DNA from: Bermanella sp047628755
GTDB taxonomy: Bacteria; Pseudomonadota; Gammaproteobacteria; Pseudomonadales; Oceanobacteraceae
Direction of reading: 5' to 3'
Length of the DNA: 28,202 nucleotides
Assembly: GCA_047628755.1 (NCBI GenBank)
Contig: JBLHVV010000032.1
Span: forward strand, 1-28,202
Positions 1 to 7,149 of this stretch are shown in pieces. The notes under the pieces are model-generated. The model was not told the origin of the DNA. It made no database searches and saw only the letters and a program-made list of their open reading frames with translations. Both the position numbers and the translations under genes were made by a program. Every line of letters begins with the position of its first letter. The first letter of the stretch is position 1.

Positions 1-83
1 ATATATATATAGAAGGATTAAACAAACAGCGTGTTAAGTTAAAAGGCAAGCTGCTTGCTATGATAACGTCTGCCAAAGCTTAA
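1..83 (+). CDS. Possible 3' end of an unknown gene cut by the window edge
   Basis: Reading from base 3, the frame is open to a TAA at 81-83 and would give a lysine-rich tail of 26 residues ending ITSAKA. It would stop 3 bases before the end of the convergent fbpC, which fits the tight packing of this region. A short open frame in AT-rich DNA can easily arise by chance, and the first ten bases are a simple AT repeat. No family can be assigned. Confidence 0.3.
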   Translation, partial: IYIEGLNKQRVKLKGKLLAMITSAKA

Positions 84-86
84 TAA

Positions 87-1106
87 TTAATTTGAAACAC
101 GTACAGGTTGGTGTATGTATTTAAGAAAAGCTTCGCTTCCCACTTCTATAGGTTCTGCCGTTTCAACTTTAAGTGTGACATTTGAGTCAGATAATATCGC
201 TTTTATTCGATAGCGGTAGCCAATATACAGGCAATTTAAAACGTGTACTTTTACACCCCTTGAATCTTTTTTAATACTTATTTCAAAACCACTTTCTTTT
301 AACAAATACAGACCATTAGTAAGCTTGTCTGCTTGACTAAGCAGTCCCCCTGATAAGTTACTGCTATCAATAATATTGCCTGCCTCCATGAATTTTGCCA
401 CAAAAACATTACTTGGCTGTTCTAAAATATTTTTAGTGATGTCAACTTGTTCAATGCTACCATTATTCAATACCGCCGTTTTATCAGCAAAACTAAAAGC
501 CTCTTGTTTAGAATGAGTAACAAAAATACAAGTGATGTTATTTGCTTTTAGCAATTCACGAAGCTCGGCCATCATTTGTAACTTAACTTGATTGTCTACA
601 TTGGAAAACGGTTCATCCATCAATAACAACTTTGGCTGACTTGAAAGAGCCCTAGCCACAGCCGTTCTTTGCTGCTGCCCTCCAGAAAGCTGGTGAGGAT
701 ATCTATCTTCTAAACCATTAAGTTGAACCAGTTTTAAATTCGTATTTACCTTTTTTTCTATATCTGATTTTGATTGACCTTTAAGGGAGAATGCTACATT
801 TTCGTATACCGTTAGGTGAGGAAATAAAGCATAGTCTTGAAAGATAAATCCCATTCCTCTATTTTCAGGTAGAGAATTTAGATTCTTATTTTTGTCTTGA
901 ATGACATTTTCAAATAACTTAATGCGACCACTAGTAGCTGGAATTAATCCTGCTATGGCTTTTAACGCAGTGGTTTTCCCGCATCCACTGGGTCCTAGCA
1001 GGCAAAGAATATCTCCCTGATCTAGATTAAGTGAAAAATCTTTTAAGATGCGCAGATCTTTTATCTGAACATTTAGTTGTTCAATACTAAGCGCATCTTT
1101 AATCAT
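87..1106 (-). CDS. fbpC: Ferric iron ABC transporter, ATP-binding protein
   Basis: ATPase subunit of a ferric iron importer; it powers transport through FbpB at the inner membrane. The ABC motifs are complete and in order: Walker A GPSGCGKTT at residues 38-46, Q-loop FQDYALFPH near 89-97, signature LSGGQQQR at 140-147, Walker B LLLMDEP ending at 166, and the switch histidine in FVTHS near 195-199. The remaining 140 residues form the usual C-terminal regulatory (TOBE-like) extension, and 339 residues is normal for the FbpC/PotA group. The start codon overlaps the fbpB stop as ATGA (1103-1106), so the two are translationally coupled. Substrate specificity is inferred from the operon and the Fur-box-like site upstream; the ATPase alone could equally be for thiamine or polyamine. 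Confidence 0.85.
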   Translation of the reverse strand: MIKDALSIEQLNVQIKDLRILKDFSLNLDQGDILCLLGPSGCGKTTALKAIAGLIPATSGRIKLFENVIQDKNKNLNSLPENRGMGFIFQDYALFPHLTVYENVAFSLKGQSKSDIEKKVNTNLKLVQLNGLEDRYPHQLSGGQQQRTAVARALSSQPKLLLMDEPFSNVDNQVKLQMMAELRELLKANNITCIFVTHSKQEAFSFADKTAVLNNGSIEQVDITKNILEQPSNVFVAKFMEAGNIIDSSNLSGGLLSQADKLTNGLYLLKESGFEISIKKDSRGVKVHVLNCLYIGYRYRIKAILSDSNVTLKVETAEPIEVGSEAFLKYIHQPVRVSN

Positions 1107-2782
1107 GACATTCTCTGAGTTTTACTTAAGATAAAAATTGGAATCAAGCTAACACTTACAATCATTAACGATGCCAGCGCTCCGTGTTCCAACTGTTCAT
1201 CACTGGCAAACTGATATGCATAAGTAGCCAATGTTTCGAAATCGAATGGACGTAATAACAGCGACGCAGGCAATTCTTTCACACACTCAATAAATACTAA
1301 TAAAAGTGCAGTGATAATGCTGGGTTTTAATAAAGGGAAATGTATACGTTTTACTATGTCAGAGCGAGACGCATTTAAAGTTTTTGCGGCTATATCCAGA
1401 TTATCATTAACTTGTTGGTAGCCGCTTAATATGCTGCCATTAGCAATGGCTGAAAATCGAATAATAAAGGCTAACAATAGTGCGAAATACGTTCCAGAAA
1501 AAAATAATCCAATGGCCGGCATATGAGCGTTGACTAGAATATCATTAAGCTGAAAATCTAAAAATCCTAATGGAATTAGTATTCCAATAGCAAGTACCGT
1601 ACCGGGAATAGCATAGCCTACAGATGCTATATTTTGCTGTATTTTATGGACTTTTTCTAACTTAGTCGATGACGAAAATCGAGTATTGTTATTAAATAGT
1701 AAGGCGATACCTACGCATACTAACGCGGCTAAAAAAGCTAAGTAAAATGTATTGCCAGCGTGTTGCCAAAGCCTTGAGGAAAGATTTTGATCTAAATAAT
1801 CAAAGGCATACGAAAGCAGAGTCAGCAGCGGAATAATAAAACCAAGGCCAATAATTGTTCCACAAATTAACCAAATTGTTAGCAGTTTCGATCTACTGGG
1901 CGTTTTACGACTCAGTGTATGGCTTCCTTTTACATCAATAAATTTCTGGTCTTTTCTTTGCCAGCGTTCAAAACCCACTAGTATTATGATGAATAATAAC
2001 AGCAAGCATGAAATTTTAGCTGCGGTTGTTAGACTGCCGTACACTAACCAGCTGTCATAAATGGCCGTTGTTAACGTGCTGATAGAAAATAGATGTACGG
2101 TACCAAAATCGGCCAAGGTTTCCATTGCTACTAGTGTGCAGCCTATGGCTAGTGCTGGCCGTGCTAACTTTAATCGAATACTAAAAAATATACGTCTTGA
2201 GTTGGCTCCCATCATTTGTGCAGCGTATTCAATATGGTCATTTTGATTGGCAAAGCTATTGCGCATTAATAAATAGATGTAAGGGGATAACGCCAGGGCC
2301 AACATTATGCTGGCTCCAACCATTGTCCGAATATCAAAAAATAGATAATCGTTTGGCGAGTTCCAATTAAACCATTGCCTTAAAGTGGATTGAATAGGAC
2401 CCGCATAGTCCAGCATATCAGTATAAATATAAGCACTAATATAAGCCGGAATAGCCAATGGAAAAACCATCGCCCATTGTAAATATCGGCGGCCTTTAAA
2501 CTCATATCTTGAGCACCACCAAGCAGGCGCAATAGCAAACAAACAACTGAAGGCCAAGGTATAAGCGACTATAATTAAGCTATTAAAGACGTAATCCAGC
2601 AAAACGGTGTCGGCCAGTTCAGAGAAGGTATTATCCAGTGAGTCAAAAGACACAGACTGAAATAATAATGCCATAATAGGCATGAACAGTACTACCGAGA
2701 TAAATCCGGCGATGATTGTTAGGGATTTTGGCATGGCGCAATTATATCGACAGAAGTTAGACTTGTCTTTGTTAAATAGCAT
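1103..2782 (-). CDS. fbpB: Ferric iron ABC transporter, fused permease
   Basis: Inner-membrane permease of the importer. At 559 residues it is a tandem permease of the FbpB/SfuB/ThiP type, with about twelve hydrophobic segments in two halves; each half carries an EAA-like loop (around residues 188-205, with YAAQMMGANSRR, and around 460-480, with IAAKTLNASRSD) that should contact the ATPase. It lies between the binding protein gene, 61 bases upstream, and fbpC, with which it overlaps by 4 bases. No good Shine-Dalgarno sequence precedes the ATG; instead an imperfect hairpin (2788-2820) ends 6 bases before it, so expression may depend on readthrough or structure. A thiamine-type permease has the same layout; iron is favoured by the binding protein and the Fur-box-like site. 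Confidence 0.85.
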   Translation of the reverse strand: MLFNKDKSNFCRYNCAMPKSLTIIAGFISVVLFMPIMALLFQSVSFDSLDNTFSELADTVLLDYVFNSLIIVAYTLAFSCLFAIAPAWWCSRYEFKGRRYLQWAMVFPLAIPAYISAYIYTDMLDYAGPIQSTLRQWFNWNSPNDYLFFDIRTMVGASIMLALALSPYIYLLMRNSFANQNDHIEYAAQMMGANSRRIFFSIRLKLARPALAIGCTLVAMETLADFGTVHLFSISTLTTAIYDSWLVYGSLTTAAKISCLLLLFIIILVGFERWQRKDQKFIDVKGSHTLSRKTPSRSKLLTIWLICGTIIGLGFIIPLLTLLSYAFDYLDQNLSSRLWQHAGNTFYLAFLAALVCVGIALLFNNNTRFSSSTKLEKVHKIQQNIASVGYAIPGTVLAIGILIPLGFLDFQLNDILVNAHMPAIGLFFSGTYFALLLAFIIRFSAIANGSILSGYQQVNDNLDIAAKTLNASRSDIVKRIHFPLLKPSIITALLLVFIECVKELPASLLLRPFDFETLATYAYQFASDEQLEHGALASLMIVSVSLIPIFILSKTQRMS

Positions 2783-2787
2783 CGATC

Positions 2788-2820
2788 ATTAAGAGACAGG
2801 CAATTAAGCTGTCCTTTAAT
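2788..2820 (-). promoter_or_regulatory. Intercistronic hairpin between fbpA and fbpB
   Basis: The bases 2788-2799 pair with 2809-2820 with one mismatch and one G-U pair; the core GACAG/CTGTC is perfect. There is no run of T after it on the transcribed strand, so it is unlikely to be a strong terminator. Hairpins at this place in binding-protein ABC operons commonly protect the binding-protein mRNA or attenuate the downstream genes, which would give excess FbpA over FbpBC. That role here is inference. Confidence 0.55.
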
Positions 2821-2843
2821 GAAAATTAACTCATCCAATAAAA

Positions 2844-3842
2844 TTAAAGGTCAAATTTTGTTTGATCTGTGAGCTTTAACGCAGTTTTAATGTTGTCAGC
2901 TAAAACTTCTAGGCTAATGTCGTCTTCTTTAAATTGCCCCCAACTGCCCACTAAGGCTGATGGTGCCACACCGTTTTTAACCGGATACTCCATGTTGAGT
3001 TCGGCGTACAACGATTGAGCCTTATTAGTGGTTAAGTATTCTAATAAAGCTTGAGCGGCCTTTTTGTTGGGTGCGTATTTAGCTATGGCAGCACCACTCA
3101 CATTTATATGAGATCCGCGATTGTTTTGATTAGGAAAATTAATTTCAACAGCATTAGCCCAAGCAACTTGCTTGCTGTCGCTAAACATTTTTCCGTAGTA
3201 GTAACTATTGCCTAAAGACACATCGCATAGGCCCTCCTTAATAGCTTTTACTTGCGCGCGGTCATTACCCTGTGGCTTGCGCGCTAAGTTGCCCTTGACG
3301 GCGGTCAACCAAGCTTTTGCTTCGGCTTCGCCATTGTGTGCAATTAAGCTGGCTATTAATCCTAGATTATATGGGTGCTTGCCAGAGCGTGTACAAATTT
3401 TTCCTTTGAACTTGTCTGATGCAAGTTCTTCATAAGAAATATTTATTTTGCCTAATCTTTCTTTGGAGCTGTAAATATTACGAACCCGTTTCGTAAGAGC
3501 AACCCAATGTGCTTCGCTGTCTCTAAATTTAGCAGGTACATTCTCAGAGATTGCGCCTTCTGACGAAAACGTTTGGGTAATGCCGTCTGATTTTAACTGC
3601 AGTAGTTTAGAAAAATTCGAAGTCAGTACCACGTCTGCAGGACTCAGCTTGCCTTCGCGCTTAATGCGTTGAATTAAACCTTTTTTGGCGAAAATAACTT
3701 TAGTCTTAATACCAGTATCTTTAGTGAAGCTGTCCAATATAGGTGCAATCAAAAAAGGTTGGCGATAAGAATACACATTAACTGTTTCAGCAACAGAGAC
3801 ACTGCTAAGTACCAATAACAACAGAAGGATGATAGTACGCAT
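2844..3842 (-). CDS. fbpA: Ferric iron ABC transporter, periplasmic binding protein
   Basis: Periplasmic receptor that captures ferric iron and delivers it to FbpBC. It begins with a signal peptide (hydrophobic stretch at residues 4-12, then SSVSVA, likely cleavage after Ala18), followed by the FbpA/FutA type of binding-protein fold: VNVYSYRQ at the mature start, SPADVVL near 67-73, and the tyrosine cluster SYYYGK at 213-218, which in this family supplies iron ligands. Cys150 and Cys206 could form a disulfide. The length, 332 residues, is usual. Start choice: AAGG lies about 8 bases before the ATG. It is first in the operon and preceded by a promoter whose -10 lies inside a Fur-box-like site. 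Confidence 0.9.
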   Translation of the reverse strand: MRTIILLLLLVLSSVSVAETVNVYSYRQPFLIAPILDSFTKDTGIKTKVIFAKKGLIQRIKREGKLSPADVVLTSNFSKLLQLKSDGITQTFSSEGAISENVPAKFRDSEAHWVALTKRVRNIYSSKERLGKINISYEELASDKFKGKICTRSGKHPYNLGLIASLIAHNGEAEAKAWLTAVKGNLARKPQGNDRAQVKAIKEGLCDVSLGNSYYYGKMFSDSKQVAWANAVEINFPNQNNRGSHINVSGAAIAKYAPNKKAAQALLEYLTTNKAQSLYAELNMEYPVKNGVAPSALVGSWGQFKEDDISLEVLADNIKTALKLTDQTKFDL

Positions 3843-3870
3843 TATACGACCTTTTAAAACGCTAGTATTT

Positions 3871-3889
3871 GAGAATGGTTATCATTCTA
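3871..3889 (-). promoter_or_regulatory. Fur-box-like operator of fbpABC
   Basis: The 19 bases read TAGAATGATAACCATTCTC on the minus strand and match the E. coli-type Fur consensus at 15 of 19 positions by my count. The site lies 29 bases before the fbpA start codon and contains the predicted -10 hexamer, so bound Fe-Fur would block RNA polymerase. The placement before an iron importer makes it credible. Confidence 0.8.
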
Positions 3890-3912
3890 GCATGGCCCTA
3901 TTCACAGTCCAA
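3884..3912 (-). promoter_or_regulatory. Predicted sigma-70 promoter of fbpABC
   Basis: On the minus strand, TTGGAC (3907-3912) and TAGAAT (3884-3889) are separated by exactly 17 bases. The -10 matches five of six consensus bases; the -35 keeps the TTG. The -10 is inside the Fur-box-like site, a typical arrangement for iron-repressed genes. Confidence 0.6.
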
Positions 3913-3962
3913 TTAAGATTGCATATATTTGCGGTTAAAATAGATCTGGCCGTTAAAAAAGA

Positions 3963-5339
3963 CTAATTCATAGCCTTAACTTGCTTGGCGCAAATATGCA
4001 GAACTTGACGGTCGATTAATGCCTGATAATTAGGTATTAAGTTATTTACCCAAAAAGTTTCAATATTTTTGTCTTGAGACATACCCTGGATTGACTCATA
4101 TTTGTTCAAGATTAATTGACCTGCCAGTTGACCATGTTGAATCACATCTTGGCTCACTAATAGCCGATTAGGCTGCGCTTTTCGCGACAACATAGCGGCA
4201 CTGTGTAATGTATCGCCCATGGCCATGTAAGTAGGATCTTGTTTGTTAATACAGGTATTAGCTTGAACTTTACCCGCATGCAGTCCCAGCTGGAAATCAA
4301 TAGCAGGCAAGTTTTCTGAATGTCTCTGCCGATTGAATTCTTTTAACAGGCCTATTAACAGTAAAGCCATACAAATTCCATGGAAGCAGTCTTTTATATT
4401 TTCATCTGGCACGCCAAATAGCACCATCACACTTTTGCCCATATAGCGTTCTACATGGCCGTTATAAAGTGCGGCCGATTCATCAATAAATGCATAATAC
4501 TGATTCAGTAAACTTGCTAGTTCAGATGATGAAAGTTGCTCTTGTGCTTCTAAAACATTCATTAAATGGATAGACAGTACGGCTGCATGGGTATGTATAC
4601 AGTCACTATTAACAGGGATCGAAGGAGTCGGGTCTAATGGATTAGCCGATTCCATAAACTTATTTAATGCTTTAGAAACCGCAGCCTTACCCAGTAAGGC
4701 TTGATGGTAATGTGCAATGGCTTGTGTCAGGGGCTTAAGTTCACCGGTATTGTGAATTTGAATTTGAAGACCTGAATTTCCCAGTTGCCTAACCTGAGCT
4801 TCAATAACTTCTAGTTTATAGCCAATGTATCGGCCACTGAGCCATCCTACCAGACTGCCAATAATACAAAGTAGGATGCTAAGTACTACCCAAAGTATGT
4901 ATAGACGATTAATCGATTGGTCTAACTGAGAGCGATCTAAAGATATTTCCAATAATCCAATAACCTCACTTTGGTAGCGAATGCTCATAGGACGACTTTG
5001 TGCAGAATCAGTGAAGCCTTGCTCGGCCAGAAGCTCGTTGTTTAAGTTATAAACGGCACCATAGCGAATCAGAGGATCTTTGATTAAAGCATCCAATATG
5101 ACATTTAAACTGAGTAAGTCTTGGCTAAAAATGGCTTCAGAGGCCTGAATACTTACTTGGTTGCTTAACGTGTTGCTTAGCTGCACAGACTGCAGCTCTA
5201 ACTGTTCAACACTAGACCGAGTTATGGGAAGTCCCACAATAAACGCAGCCGTAAGGGATAGAAATAAAGCAATGAAAAGGGCTCTGTGTTTCAGTGGCCA
5301 ATTTTGTTGCAGCCAGCTTTGTTTTTGTAATTGTGTCAT
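3963..5339 (-). CDS. AhpA/YtjB (Smp)-like membrane protein with degenerate class III cyclase domain
   Basis: Membrane protein of 458 residues. Transmembrane segments at about 20-38 and 147-168 enclose a periplasmic part with Smp/YtjB-like features (ILDALI near 81-86, a GAVYNLNNELLAEQG stretch near 94-108, then IGLLEISLD). YtjB is encoded divergently from serB in E. coli, and this gene is divergent from serB here. A HAMP-like linker (about 169-222) follows, then a class III nucleotide cyclase fold (about 250-435). The fold is recognisable (FGVP, GLHAGKV, MGDTLHSAAML), but the catalytic positions are changed: the first metal aspartate is His258, the second is Lys302 (MGKSVMVLFG), and the late N and R positions are His379 and Met383. 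It should therefore not make cAMP or cGMP. A receptor or scaffold role is inferred. Confidence 0.7.
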   Translation of the reverse strand: MTQLQKQSWLQQNWPLKHRALFIALFLSLTAAFIVGLPITRSSVEQLELQSVQLSNTLSNQVSIQASEAIFSQDLLSLNVILDALIKDPLIRYGAVYNLNNELLAEQGFTDSAQSRPMSIRYQSEVIGLLEISLDRSQLDQSINRLYILWVVLSILLCIIGSLVGWLSGRYIGYKLEVIEAQVRQLGNSGLQIQIHNTGELKPLTQAIAHYHQALLGKAAVSKALNKFMESANPLDPTPSIPVNSDCIHTHAAVLSIHLMNVLEAQEQLSSSELASLLNQYYAFIDESAALYNGHVERYMGKSVMVLFGVPDENIKDCFHGICMALLLIGLLKEFNRQRHSENLPAIDFQLGLHAGKVQANTCINKQDPTYMAMGDTLHSAAMLSRKAQPNRLLVSQDVIQHGQLAGQLILNKYESIQGMSQDKNIETFWVNNLIPNYQALIDRQVLHICAKQVKAMN

Positions 5340-5601
5340 GGCTTACTACTTTGATGAATCTAGCGTCAATAATATCCTTAAATGGCTTTAGAGCAAACCG
5401 CCAGTTTGAGCTATAGTGATAATCATCTGGAATACAGCTTGAATAAGCCTGAATGGTCCTGTTTGCTTGATTAAAATTTGACAGGAAACATCACTATTAG
5501 ACTCAAATGGTTTATTATAGTTACTTTGAAACATATCCAGTTATTACGCGAGAGTGGGTCTTGGCTGGTTGATGCAATTATTACGATAAAAGGGTGGAAT
5601 T

Positions 5602-5769
5602 ATGAGTGATTCAAAAGCGATGATCGAAGAAAAATTAGCCGCATTAGAAAAAGGTTTGTTCGCATTGAGTAAAGATTGTGTCCGCGCACTATCAACTCAT
5701 GAAATGTTTGACTTGATTCAAGTTTTACGTGCTGATGTTGATGTTTTAAAAGCAGAGTTAGCCAAGTAA
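5602..5769 (+). CDS. Unknown small protein, 55 residues
   Basis: I do not recognise the family. The ORF starts at ATG 5602 behind a strong Shine-Dalgarno sequence (AGGGTGG at 5591-5597) and encodes 55 residues with no signal peptide or membrane segment. The sequence is acidic and looks almost wholly alpha-helical with heptad-like leucines (EEKLAALEKGLFALS, then FDLIQVLRADVDVLKAEL), so a small coiled-coil or oligomer is plausible. It has a single cysteine, Cys25. A 6-bp hairpin with a short T run follows 6 bases after the stop, which supports an independent short transcript. It lies between the Smp-like gene and serB. Function cannot be inferred. Confidence 0.7.
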   Translation: MSDSKAMIEEKLAALEKGLFALSKDCVRALSTHEMFDLIQVLRADVDVLKAELAK

Positions 5770-5774
5770 TTCAT

Positions 5775-5796
5775 AAGTAGTAAAAGGCTACTTTTT
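5775..5796 (+). terminator. Probable rho-independent terminator of the small gene
   Basis: AAGTAG (5775-5780) pairs with CTACTT (5788-5793) around a 7-base loop, and the T run continues to 5796. The stem is short, so termination may be partial and some transcripts could continue into serB. Confidence 0.5.
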
Positions 5797-5820
5797 AACG
5801 TTAAGTTGTCTGCTTATAAT
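5792..5820 (+). promoter_or_regulatory. Predicted sigma-70 promoter of serB
   Basis: A perfect TATAAT lies at 5815-5820. Seventeen bases upstream the hexamer TTTTTA (5792-5797) is a poor -35, overlapping the T run of the preceding terminator. The -10 is strong enough to suggest a start near 5827, giving a 5' leader of about 40 bases before the GTG of serB. Confidence 0.5.
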
Positions 5821-5866
5821 AATGTGTATGAGCAGGCAATTGGCATAATAAGCGCTAGGGGCATCA

Positions 5867-7084
5867 GTGAAAGAAGTTGTATTGATAAAAGTCAGCGGTG
5901 AAGACAAGCCAGGTGTGACGGCCAGTATTACCGGAATTTTAGCCCGTTATGGGGTAAATATTTTGGACATAGGCCAAGCTGAAATTCACGATAACCTTTC
6001 ATTAGGTATATTGGCGGAAATTCCTACTACAGCAGAGGCAGCACCCGTACTAAAAGATGTTTTGTTTCGTGGTCATGAGCTGGGTATGTCGGTACGGTTT
6101 AAGCCAGTTTCAAAAGAGAAATATGACTCTTGGGTCTCTGCTCAAGGTAAGCCAAGGCACATTATTACGTTATTGGCCCGTAAACTTACTGCTGAACATA
6201 TCTCACGTGTAACTGAGATTGTTGCCAATCATGCGTTAAATATTGATAACGTGTCTCGATTATCGGGCAGAGTACCTCTAGAAAGTGAAATTCAAAGTGA
6301 TGATAAAAGTAAAGCCTGCGTAGAGTTTTCGGTCCGCGGCACAGTAGATCAAGCAGCAATCAGAGCTCAGTTTTTACAAGTTTCTAGCGACTTAGGTGTT
6401 GATATAGCGGTTCAAAAAGACTCGCCGTTTAGACGTAATCGACGCTTAGTGGCGTTCGATATGGACAGCACGCTGATTGAAGCTGAAGTGATTGACGAGT
6501 TAGCCATTGAAGCTGGCGTGGGCGATCAAGTAATTGCGATTACTGAAAGTGCCATGCGTGGTGAAATTGACTTTAACGAAAGCTTTATTCGTCGTGTAGC
6601 GCTTTTAAAAGGTTTGGATGAATCGGTATTAGAGCAAGTGGCCAACCGACTGCCCATTACTGAAGGAGCTGAGCGTCTAGTCTCTACACTTAAGAAACTG
6701 GGATATAAAACCGCCATCCTATCGGGTGGTTTCCAATATTTTGGGCATTTTTTACAAAACAAGTTAGGCATAGATTATGTTCATGCTAATGAGCTTGAAA
6801 TAGTCGATGGCAAGGTCACTGGGAATGTAACTGGAACCATCGTGAACGGCGAGCGAAAAGCATTTTTATTGCAAGATATTGCGAACAAAGAGTCCATATC
6901 TCTTGAGCAGACTATTGCAGTAGGTGACGGTGCCAACGACTTACCTATGTTGAGTAAAGCAGGTCTAGGTATTGCGTTTAGAGCTAAGCCGCTAGTACGT
7001 GAAAATGCTGAGCAGGCAATATCTACTTTGGGTTTAGACGGGGTTTTATACTTACTGGGTATTCGTGATCGCGACGAAATTTAA
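5867..7084 (+). CDS. serB: Phosphoserine phosphatase with N-terminal ACT domains
   Basis: Last step of serine biosynthesis: hydrolyses O-phosphoserine in the cytoplasm. The C-terminal half is a HAD phosphatase with all motifs: DMDST at 198-202 (Asp198 nucleophile, Asp200 acid), SGG at 286-288, a lysine in GERK at 331, and GDGAND at 353-358. The N-terminal 180 residues contain two ACT-like segments (VSGEDKPGVTASITGILARYGVN at the front, a second from about residue 98), the long form known from Pseudomonas and mycobacteria, where ACT domains bind amino acids for feedback. The length of 405 residues fits that form. The start is GTG, chosen because TAGGGG lies 5 bases upstream. An ATG-start alternative is not visible in frame nearby. 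Confidence 0.95.
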   Translation: MKEVVLIKVSGEDKPGVTASITGILARYGVNILDIGQAEIHDNLSLGILAEIPTTAEAAPVLKDVLFRGHELGMSVRFKPVSKEKYDSWVSAQGKPRHIITLLARKLTAEHISRVTEIVANHALNIDNVSRLSGRVPLESEIQSDDKSKACVEFSVRGTVDQAAIRAQFLQVSSDLGVDIAVQKDSPFRRNRRLVAFDMDSTLIEAEVIDELAIEAGVGDQVIAITESAMRGEIDFNESFIRRVALLKGLDESVLEQVANRLPITEGAERLVSTLKKLGYKTAILSGGFQYFGHFLQNKLGIDYVHANELEIVDGKVTGNVTGTIVNGERKAFLLQDIANKESISLEQTIAVGDGANDLPMLSKAGLGIAFRAKPLVRENAEQAISTLGLDGVLYLLGIRDRDEI

Positions 7085-7097
7085 CACTTAAAACATT

Positions 7098-7121
7098 AAA
7101 ACCGACTAAAGTCGGTTTTTT
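7098..7121. terminator. Bidirectional terminator between serB and the fimX-like gene
   Basis: AAAACCGAC (7098-7106) pairs perfectly with GTCGGTTTT (7111-7119) around the loop TAAA, followed by further T. The flanking A and T runs make it work in both directions, serving serB on the plus strand and the convergent fimX-like gene on the minus strand. Confidence 0.9.
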
Positions 7122-7149
7122 ACGCATAGTATTTTATCAATAGATTCAA

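Noticed and set aside
5412..5430. Second Fur-box-like sequence upstream of the Smp-like gene (core TGATAATCAT)
   Set aside because: The 10-base core is perfect but the outer positions fit poorly (13 of 19), and neither neighbouring gene has a clear iron role.
5392..5467. Distant inverted repeat AGCAAAC / GTTTGCT between the Smp-like gene and the small ORF
   Set aside because: Seven bases at 62 bases distance is expected by chance in AT-rich DNA.
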